From Azospirillum tabaci (GTDB taxonomy: Bacteria; Pseudomonadota; Alphaproteobacteria; Azospirillales; Azospirillaceae), in NCBI RefSeq assembly GCF_014596085.1, contig NZ_JACCJY010000019.1:1-64000 (forward strand): a DNA stretch of 64,000 bases, given 5' to 3'. Positions 55,801 through 64,000 of the stretch are shown here, piece by piece (positions within the stretch are counted from its first letter, which is position 1; each line of letters opens with the position of its first letter). A program made the translations under genes and the position numbers. The notes beneath the pieces were generated by a model. It did not search any database, was not told where the DNA came from, and worked only from the letters and a program-made list of their open reading frames with translations.

Positions 55801-57762
55801 GGGCCGGAGGGCAAGGTGGCGGTGCCGCTGGACGTTCCCGATTTCCAGGGCCGGCTGCGCCTGATGGCCGTGGCCTGGAGCGGGGACAAGCTGGGCCGCT
55901 CCGAATCCTCCATGCTGGTCGCCGACCCGGTGTTGGCTGACCTCGGCCTGCCGCGCTTCCTGGCGCCGGGAGACCGGGCGGTGGTCCCGGTGACGCTCGA
56001 CAACGTCGCGGGACCGGCGGGCGCCTACACCATCTCCCTGATCGCCAGCGGCGCCGTGTCGCTCAGCGAGGGGACCATTGCCGTGCCCGAGCTGGGCAAG
56101 GGCAAGCGGGCCACCGCCGGGCGGGTCCTGACCGCCAACGGCGTCGGCACGGGGCACATCGCGCTGGACGTGACCGGACCGGACGGCCTGCGCATCACGC
56201 GCCAATGGGAAATCCCGGTGCGCCCGGCCTCGCCGCTGGTCACCCGTCGCACCGCCTCCATGCTGGCCCCGGAGCGCAGCGTCGAGCTTCCCGCCGACCT
56301 GCTGAACGGCCTGCGGCCGGAAACCGCGACGGCTGCCCTGTCGCTCGGAAATCTGCCGGACCTCGACGTGCCCGGCCTGCTGACCGCGCTGGAGCGTGGC
56401 GGTCCCGGCGGTCTTGAGATGACGGCCAGCCGCGCGCTGCCGCTGCTGTCGCTGGGCGACGTGGCGGTCGCGCTGGGCGTCGCCTCGGACGAGCGGCTGA
56501 AGGCGCGGGTGCAGCGGTCGGTGGACCGCGTGCTGACCTTCCAGCGGATGGACGGCGCCTTCGCCGCCTGGTCGCCGAAGGGGGAGGCCGATTCCTGGCT
56601 GACCGCCTACGCGCTGGACTTCCTGGGCCGCGCCAAGGCCGCCGGCTACCGCGTGCCGGAGGGGCCGTATCGCAAGGGGCTGGACGGGCTGCGCGGCGCG
56701 CTCGACAACGCCTGGGTGGAGGCCGACGAGCAGCCGGCCCGCGCCTACGCGCTCTATGTGCTGGCGCGCGCCAAGATGATCGACGCCGGTGCGGTCCGCT
56801 ACTTCCAGGAGACCTTCTGGGACAAGCTGCAGACCGACTTCGCCCGCGCCCAGGTCGCCACGGCCATCGCCGCGCTGGGCGACAAGGACCGTGCGGCGGA
56901 GGCCTTCGGGCGGCTGTCCGGCGCTCGCGTCGTGTCGGCCAGCCTGCGCGACTACGGCTCATCCCTGCGCGACGAGGCCGGCGTGGTGGCTCTGATGGGC
57001 GAGAGCGGCGTGGTCGAGCGGGAGCGGCTGACCCAGGCGACCGAGCGCCTGTCCAAGACCTACGCCGCCGTCCGCACCACCGGCGTGCAGGAGCAGGCGT
57101 GGCTGCTCCAGGCGGCCAGGGCGCTGATCGACCGGGCGCCGTCGATGAAGATCGCCCAGAAGGACGCGCAGGGGGCCGATCAGGTCACCGAGGGGGCCAA
57201 GCCGCTGTTCCAGCGCATCGACCCGGCGGCTCCGCCGGCCATCCGCAACGCCGGGGGTGAGCCGCTGCGCCAGGTCCTGTCGGTGTCCGGAATCGCCGAT
57301 GCGGCGCCGGGCGCCGAGGAACAGGGCATGACCGTCACCCGCAGCCTGTTCGACATGACCGGCCGCCCCGCCGATCCGGGCGCCGTCCGTCCGAACGACC
57401 GGCTGGTGGTGATTCTGGAGGGCAGCGCGTCCGATCCGGTGGACCGGCAGGTTCTGGTGTCCGATCCGCTGCCCGCCGGCTTCGAGATCGAGGCCGCCCG
57501 CTTCGCCGGGGGCGGGGCGCCGCTGGGCGACCTGTCCTGGCTGGGCGAGCTGACCGCGCCGCGCGCCGTCGATTACCGCGACGACCGCTTCGTCGCCGCG
57601 TTGGACATGACGAAGCAGGTGCCGCGTTTCCGGCTGGTCTATCTGGTTCGCGCGGTGACGCCCGGCGACTACGCCCAGCCCGGCGCCGTGGTGGAGGATC
57701 TCTACCGCCCACACCAGTCGGCCCGCACCGCCGCGTCGCGCCTGCGCGTCCTGCCGGAGTAA
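52885..57762 (+). CDS. Bacterial alpha-2-macroglobulin, thioester-less, 1625 aa
   Basis: Very large exported protein expected to guard the periplasm against proteases. Signal peptide at residues 1-23 (ARVCAVLVASSTPVIAADAP). A series of macroglobulin-like beta domains follows, with YRPGETVHLAMLLRDADAKP near 393, KPLRTDLPGFTTNRNGQAK-type turns, and the A2M core FQGRLRLMAVAWSGDKLGRS near 988. The complement-like helical domain (ASRALPLLSLGDVAVALGVA onward) begins near 1181. The canonical CLEQ thioester is replaced: residues 1173-1180 read GPGGLEMT, so Cys is Gly1176 and Gln is Met1179. It therefore resembles YfaS-type forms without covalent trapping. A pbpC gene, the usual partner, is not downstream. 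No lipobox cysteine is visible. Confidence 0.92.
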   Translation: MLRAVARVCAVLVASSTPVIAADAPPEPVPFGVSSAEVVAERDVPQACFTFTDRLEKSRAVNYRDYVEVTPTGDGATGGAAFDGTAVARDRTLCVEGLKHGQSYRITLRDGLPGSDGKRLPNPDARDVEVPNRKPALAFRGAGYILPRIGADGLPLRSINLDRAKLQVLRINDRSLVEKIYFGRIGQQMSDHEVGEILDRSGQEVWRGEMAISNSRNQAVVTPFPIDAVLGRLEPGVYIAVASTEDIKPGGWDHKATQWFVVSDLGLNAITGEDALVVFARSVKGATPEAGVELRLLARNNEELGKALTGADGLARFDLAALRAAGREPVQALFAYRGAGDFGFLDLVTPTLASAPPPGGAPNAAPGGVAAVVPARPVPGQPDAFLYTERGIYRPGETVHLAMLLRDADAKPVTGRPVTLKIQRPDGFEVDRRPLSESGGGSFAARVEIPANAMTGTWAVTAHGEPEAGAQSSTTGPNTMGPVLGRAEFLVEDFVPPRLEVALAAEAAELPADGKTTLTIDGHFLYGAPAAGLPGELAVTLRGAANPYPNLPSYRFGLAQEEVKPLRTDLPGFTTNRNGQAKADLALPKAPESTKPLEAVVRATLLDIGGRSVSRDLVLPVRHQPYAVGIRPRFEGDGVPEGATAGFDVVAVGPDGQPMDKEDLSYELFEEEYDYAWFEANGRWDYKVTVRDQRVTGGTLAAQAAKPASVEAPVTAGRYRLEVFDPKTGVASSLRFAAGWWMTPTAGERPDQVDVTVMLPAYKGGETAWVYVKPPYDSEVLIAVADRKIRHASTRRIGPEGAFLEIPVDPTWTGGVYVLATAFGAPDAAGGPSKGVARRAVGLSWLAVDGDERALDVRVAAPAQTEPRRSVTAEVVVEGAPEGQPAYVTVAAVDDAVLQLTDQHSPNPIDHYLGKRRLGVELRDSFGRLIDPAVLDATRTRPGAAPRLRQVGVTVPQKSERVVSLFSGVLTVGPEGKVAVPLDVPDFQGRLRLMAVAWSGDKLGRSESSMLVADPVLADLGLPRFLAPGDRAVVPVTLDNVAGPAGAYTISLIASGAVSLSEGTIAVPELGKGKRATAGRVLTANGVGTGHIALDVTGPDGLRITRQWEIPVRPASPLVTRRTASMLAPERSVELPADLLNGLRPETATAALSLGNLPDLDVPGLLTALERGGPGGLEMTASRALPLLSLGDVAVALGVASDERLKARVQRSVDRVLTFQRMDGAFAAWSPKGEADSWLTAYALDFLGRAKAAGYRVPEGPYRKGLDGLRGALDNAWVEADEQPARAYALYVLARAKMIDAGAVRYFQETFWDKLQTDFARAQVATAIAALGDKDRAAEAFGRLSGARVVSASLRDYGSSLRDEAGVVALMGESGVVERERLTQATERLSKTYAAVRTTGVQEQAWLLQAARALIDRAPSMKIAQKDAQGADQVTEGAKPLFQRIDPAAPPAIRNAGGEPLRQVLSVSGIADAAPGAEEQGMTVTRSLFDMTGRPADPGAVRPNDRLVVILEGSASDPVDRQVLVSDPLPAGFEIEAARFAGGGAPLGDLSWLGELTAPRAVDYRDDRFVAALDMTKQVPRFRLVYLVRAVTPGDYAQPGAVVEDLYRPHQSARTAASRLRVLPE

Positions 57763-57779
57763 GCGGCCCGAACGGAAAG

Positions 57780-57822
57780 GCCCCATCGCCCGCCGCGCGC
57801 GGGCGGTGGGGGCTTCTCTTTT
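57780..57822 (+). terminator. Intrinsic terminator after the macroglobulin gene
   Basis: gccccatcgcccgc (57780-57793) pairs with gcgggcggtgggggc (57799-57813), followed by ttctctttt. It lies 18 bases after the stop codon. Confidence 0.85.
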
Positions 57823-57851
57823 AAAAGTGGCCATTCCGGCCCCGGCCGGTG

Positions 57852-58034
57852 TCAGACGATCGTCTTGTGCTCGTCGTCGCGCTGACGGGTGACGAGCATC
57901 AGGATGGCCACCACGACCGCGAAGAAGGCGGTCAGCGCCACATAGAACAGCAACGCGACCCCGACCGTCAGGGTGCCGATCAGCACCATGGCGAGTATCC
58001 AGACGCCCAGCGATACGATGGCGCGCGACGACAT
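57852..58034 (-). CDS. Small membrane protein, 60 aa
   Basis: Starts MSSRAIVSLGVWILAMVLIG, then TLTVGVALLFYVALTAFFAV and VVAILMLVTRQRDDEHKTIV. It is almost entirely hydrophobic, with two likely helices and a charged C-terminal tail in the cytoplasm. An in-frame TTG lies twelve bases upstream; the ATG is preferred. It is convergent with the macroglobulin gene, whose terminator lies between them. No family recognised. Confidence 0.6.
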   Translation of the reverse strand: MSSRAIVSLGVWILAMVLIGTLTVGVALLFYVALTAFFAVVVAILMLVTRQRDDEHKTIV

Positions 58035-58260
58035 CGGCTGTCCCAACCCTGCTTGCCGTGACTCCGGTTTGTCCTGCCCTGTAACCGGTCATTGCGCCCG
58101 ACCATTCCTGGCCCGGGTTCGCCGGCGGCTTTTTTGTTGAATGACCCGAGCCTGCCATAGCTGGGTAGGCTCGCCGCCCGTGGCATCCTGTCACAGCGCG
58201 CCCGCGCCGCACCCCCGGATGGGGACCGGGTTGGGCATCGGATGGGAGCGGGCTGCCCGC

Positions 58261-58303
58261 TTGACAGCACGTGGCAAGTGCCTTACCTTTACGTAAACGT
58301 CAA
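58261..58303 (+). promoter_or_regulatory. Promoter with LiuR-like operator for the beta-oxidation operon
   Basis: TTGACA (58261-58266) is a perfect -35 and TACCTT (58284-58289) lies 17 bases later. Overlapping its downstream end is tttacgtaaacgtcaa (58288-58303), close to the TTTACGTAAACGTAAA-type dyad bound by LiuR-like MerR proteins. The MerR gene begins 30 bases downstream, so autoregulation by repression or activation is likely. Confidence 0.6.
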
Positions 58304-58332
58304 CCAATGACGATCAAGGGAAGGGCGGGAGG

Positions 58333-58814
58333 ATGTCGCAACCGGCACGGTTGATGGGGCTGGGCACGCGTGGCGACGCCGGGCTGGACCCCGGCACGGA
58401 CGGTGCCGGACGCTCCTTCGCCATTGGGGAACTGGCCGACGAGTTCGGGCTGACCCACCGCACCATCCGCCATTACGAGGACGAAGGATTGCTGGCGCCG
58501 GAGCGCGACGGCACCGCCCGTGTCTACGGCCACCGCGACCGCGCGCGCCTCGCGCTGATCTGCCGGGGCAAGCGGCTGGGCTTCAGCCTTGCCGAGATCA
58601 AGGAGTTCCTCACCCTCTACGACGCGGACGAGATCCAGAAGGAGCAGATGCGCTTCATGCAGCGCATCGCCCGCCGCCGCATCGCCGACCTGGAACGACA
58701 GCTTCAGGACGTCCAGCAGACGCTGTGCGAACTGCGCATCATCGACACCCAGATCTCCGACCATTTCCGCAAGAACGGAATCACGGAGACGCAGACCACG
58801 GAGGACACGCAACC

Positions 58815-58818
<4 letters not shown>
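58333..58818 (+). CDS. MerR-family regulator of fatty/branched-chain acid degradation (LiuR-like), 161 aa
   Basis: After a 28-residue N-terminal extension, the MerR HTH reads FAIGELADEFGLTHRTIRHY then EDEGLLAPERDGTARVYGHR and DRARLALICRGKRLGFSLAE. A coiled coil follows (RRRIADLERQLQDVQQTLCE) that pairs the dimer. No metal-binding cysteines of CueR/ZntR type are present, which fits an acyl-CoA or regulator-only type. It is translationally coupled to the thiolase gene by an ATGA overlap, and a LiuR-like operator lies upstream, so it very likely controls this beta-oxidation operon. GGGCGGGAGG precedes the ATG. Confidence 0.88.
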
Positions 58819-59978
<1,160 letters not shown>

Positions 59979-60005
59979 CGGCGGCGGCACAGGGAGGCAC
60001 CAACC

Positions 60006-62339
60006 ATGCAGATCAAACGCGCCGCCGTGATCGGCTCCGGCGTGATGGGCAGCGGCATCGCCGCCCATTTCGCGAACGCCGGCATCCCCGTCGTCCTGCT
60101 CGACATCCCCGCCAAGGAGGGTGACGACCGCAGCGCCATCGCCAAGGGGGCCATCCAGAGGCTTCTGAAGACCGACCCCGCACCCTTCATGCACCCGAAG
60201 AACGCCAAGCTGGTGACTCCGGGCAATCTGGAGGACGACCTTGCCCTGCTGGCCGATGTCGACTGGATCGTCGAGGCCATCGTCGAGAACCCGGCGGTCA
60301 AGGCGGACCTCTACCGGCGCATCGACCCGGTGCGCAAGCAAGGTTCGGTGGTGTCGTCCAACACCTCGACCATCCCGCTGGGCGTGCTGGTCGAGGGGCA
60401 GTCGGACGCCTTCAAGCGCGACTTCCTCATCACCCACTTCTTCAACCCGCCACGCTACATGCGGCTGCTGGAGATCGTGGGGGGCGAGGCCACCCGGTCC
60501 GACGCTCTGGCCGCCGTCGCCGACGTCTGCGACCGCGCGCTGGGCAAGGGCGTGGTCCGCTGCAAGGACACGCCGGGCTTCATCGCCAACCGCATCGGCG
60601 TCTACTGGATCCAGACGGCGATCAACGCCGCCGTCGATCTCGGCCTGACGGTGGAGGAGGCCGACGCCATCGTGGGCCGCCCCATGGGCATCCCGAAGAC
60701 CGGCGTGTTCGGTCTGGTCGATCTCGTCGGGCTCGACCTGATGCCGCACATCGCCAAGAGCCTTTTGGCGACCCTGCCGGACAACGACCCCTACCGCGCC
60801 GCCTTCCGCGAGCATCCCGTCATCACCCGGATGATCGCGGAGGGCTACACCGGCCGCAAGGGCAAGGGCGGTTTCTACCGCCTGAACCGCGACGGCGGCG
60901 CCAAGGTCAAGGAAGCCATCGACCTGTCCACCGGCGTCTACCGCCGCTCCGACAAGCCGAAGCTGGAGAGCGTGTCCGCCGCCGGGCGCGACCTGCGGGC
61001 GCTGGCCGACTTCCCCGACAAGACCGGGCAGTACGCCCGCCGGGTGCTGGCCCGCACGCTGTCCTACGCCGCGTCGCTGGTGCCGGAGATCGCCGACAGC
61101 ATCGTCGCGGTCGATGAGGGCATGCGGCTCGGCTACAACTGGAAGCAGGGCCCGTTCGAGCTGATCGACCGGCTGGGCACCGCCTGGTTCGCCGACCTCT
61201 GCCGCAGCGAGGGCATCCCCGTCCCGCCGCTGGTCGAGCAGGCCGCCGGGCGGCCCTTCTATCGGGTGGAGGACGGCAAGCTCCAGCATCTGACCACCGC
61301 CGGCCTCTACGACACGGTGGTGCGGCCCGACGGCGTGCTGCTGCTGTCCGACATCAAGCGGGCGTCGAAGCCGGTGTGGAAGAACGGCTCGGCCAGCCTG
61401 TGGGACATCGGCGACGGCGTGTTGTGTGTCGAATTCACCAGCAAGATGAACGCGCTGGACGGCGACATCATGGCCGCCTACGGCAAGGCGATGAAGCTGA
61501 TCGGCGATGGAAAGGGCGACTGGAAGGCGCTGGTCATCCACAACGAGTCCGACAACTTCTCGGTCGGCGCCAACCTGGGCCTCGCCCTGTTCGCCCTGAA
61601 CGTCGGGCTGTGGCCGCAGATCGAGGAACTGGTGGAGGGCGGCCAGCGTGCCTACCGCGCCCTGAAATACGCCCCCTTCCCGGTGGTGTCGGCGCCCAGC
61701 GGCATGGCGCTCGGCGGCGGCTGCGAGATCCTGCTGCATTCCGACCATGTGCAGGCCCACGCCGAGACCTACATGGGTCTGGTCGAGGTCGGCGTTGGGC
61801 TGATTCCCGGCTGGGGCGGCTGCACGGAGATGCTGGCCCGCCACGCCGCCAACCCCCGCACGCCGAAGGGGCCGATGCCGCCCATCGCCGGGGCTTTCGA
61901 GACCATCAGCCTCGCCAAAGTCGCCAAGTCGGCGGCGGAGGCCAAGGATCTTCTGTACCTGCGTCCCGGCGACGGCATCACCATGAACCGCGACCGCCTG
62001 CTGGCCGACGCCAAGGCCAAGGCGCTGGAACTGGCCGCCAACTACACCCCGCCGGAGAAGGTCACCTACACGCTGCCCGGCCCCAATGGGCGGGCCGCGC
62101 TGGAGCTGTTCCTGGAAGGCTTCGCGCTTCAGGGCAAGGCGACGCCGCACGACGTGGTCGTCTGCGGCAAGCTGGCCGAGATCCTGACCGGCGGGCCCAA
62201 GGCCGACGTCACCCAGCCGGTGACCGAGAACCAGATGCTGGCGCTGGAGCGCCGGGTCTTCATGGAGTTGGTGCGCACCGAGGGCACCATCGACCGGGTG
62301 GAGCACATGCTGACCACCGGCAAGCCGCTGCGGAACTGA
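60006..62339 (+). CDS. 3-hydroxyacyl-CoA dehydrogenase/enoyl-CoA hydratase (FadN type), 777 aa
   Basis: Two-domain enzyme of beta-oxidation. The dehydrogenase comes first: NAD-binding AAVIGSGVMGSGIAAHFANA, then SNTSTIPLGVL, HFFNPPRYMRLLEIVGGEAT, CKDTPGFIANRIGVYWIQTA. A second HCDH C-terminal unit follows (DEGMRLGYNWKQGPFELIDR). The hydratase/isomerase domain is C-terminal: NALDGDIMAAYGKAMKLIGD, APSGMALGGGCEILLHSDHV and GVGLIPGWGGCTEMLARHAA. This order (HCDH first) is FadN-like, opposite to E. coli FadB. It is cytoplasmic and works between the acyl-CoA dehydrogenase and the thiolase of this operon. Confidence 0.93.
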   Translation: MQIKRAAVIGSGVMGSGIAAHFANAGIPVVLLDIPAKEGDDRSAIAKGAIQRLLKTDPAPFMHPKNAKLVTPGNLEDDLALLADVDWIVEAIVENPAVKADLYRRIDPVRKQGSVVSSNTSTIPLGVLVEGQSDAFKRDFLITHFFNPPRYMRLLEIVGGEATRSDALAAVADVCDRALGKGVVRCKDTPGFIANRIGVYWIQTAINAAVDLGLTVEEADAIVGRPMGIPKTGVFGLVDLVGLDLMPHIAKSLLATLPDNDPYRAAFREHPVITRMIAEGYTGRKGKGGFYRLNRDGGAKVKEAIDLSTGVYRRSDKPKLESVSAAGRDLRALADFPDKTGQYARRVLARTLSYAASLVPEIADSIVAVDEGMRLGYNWKQGPFELIDRLGTAWFADLCRSEGIPVPPLVEQAAGRPFYRVEDGKLQHLTTAGLYDTVVRPDGVLLLSDIKRASKPVWKNGSASLWDIGDGVLCVEFTSKMNALDGDIMAAYGKAMKLIGDGKGDWKALVIHNESDNFSVGANLGLALFALNVGLWPQIEELVEGGQRAYRALKYAPFPVVSAPSGMALGGGCEILLHSDHVQAHAETYMGLVEVGVGLIPGWGGCTEMLARHAANPRTPKGPMPPIAGAFETISLAKVAKSAAEAKDLLYLRPGDGITMNRDRLLADAKAKALELAANYTPPEKVTYTLPGPNGRAALELFLEGFALQGKATPHDVVVCGKLAEILTGGPKADVTQPVTENQMLALERRVFMELVRTEGTIDRVEHMLTTGKPLRN

Positions 62340-62357
62340 TTGGGGGAGGACTGAGCA

Positions 62358-64000
<1,643 letters not shown>

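Overview
The window is high-GC DNA with dense coding on both strands, strong GGAGG-type ribosome binding sites, and occasional GTG or TTG starts. Gene content includes TAXI- and DctPQM-type TRAP transporters, AztD, a FadN-type multifunctional beta-oxidation enzyme, glutathione-dependent formaldehyde oxidation, and HDLRQP-type hybrid kinases. This fits an alphaproteobacterium of the Rhodospirillales, most like Azospirillum. The organism assignment is an inference from family resemblance, not from a marker gene.

Layout. 1-1.8 kb: start of a formyl-CoA transferase gene (frc), a small winged-helix protein, an SGNH-like protein and an IS6 transposase remnant. 1.9-6.2 kb: a large hybrid sensor kinase, two small genes and a MarR regulator. 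6.5-10.4 kb: envelope genes, with an L,D-transpeptidase and a D,D-carboxypeptidase diverging from a 350-bp spacer, plus a SelW-like protein. 11.2-15.2 kb: a ferric-type ABC transporter whose ATPase lies on the opposite strand. 15.2-20 kb: an MBL-fold protein, a Na+/H+ antiporter, a YeeE/TsuA thiosulfate carrier and a LysR regulator. 20.1-22.1 kb: the formaldehyde detoxification pair frmA-fghA. 22.2-26.6 kb: a TAXI-TRAP transporter and a DgcN/DUF1611 protein. 26.7-27.6 kb: a Nudix hydrolase and tRNA-Leu(GAG).

27.6-31.4 kb: an unusual three-gene operon ending in a membrane protein with a DnaJ-like cysteine cluster and a peptidoglycan-binding-like motif, then small orphan genes. 31.7-34.3 kb: a DUF3772-MscS channel. 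34.3-36.5 kb: a more AT-rich island with two small secreted proteins and a decayed IS5 transposase. 37-40.6 kb: an MFS transporter, an exported glutathione peroxidase, a DUF3429 protein and dusA. 40.7-42 kb: a lone zinc chaperone gene (aztD) behind a Zur-box-like palindrome. 42.1-48.6 kb: an RpiR regulator, a DctQMP TRAP transporter, an FAH-fold hydrolase and a barrel-like exported protein, probably one uptake and catabolic module. 48.8-58 kb: small proteins, an aminotransferase, a sensor kinase and a 1625-residue alpha-2-macroglobulin without its thioester. 58.3-64 kb: a fatty-acid degradation operon (MerR regulator, thiolase, FadN-type enzyme, acyl-CoA dehydrogenase) running off the right edge.

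Non-coding structure of note: two copies of a roughly 105-115 bp intergenic element carrying DnaA-box-like sites (6.4 and 37.0 kb); structured palindromic repeats with compensatory changes (14.0 and 23.3 kb) and a related simpler one (46.4 kb); two matched operator-like palindromes 52 bp apart in front of the TRAP genes; a Zur-box candidate; and a LiuR-like operator in front of the beta-oxidation operon.
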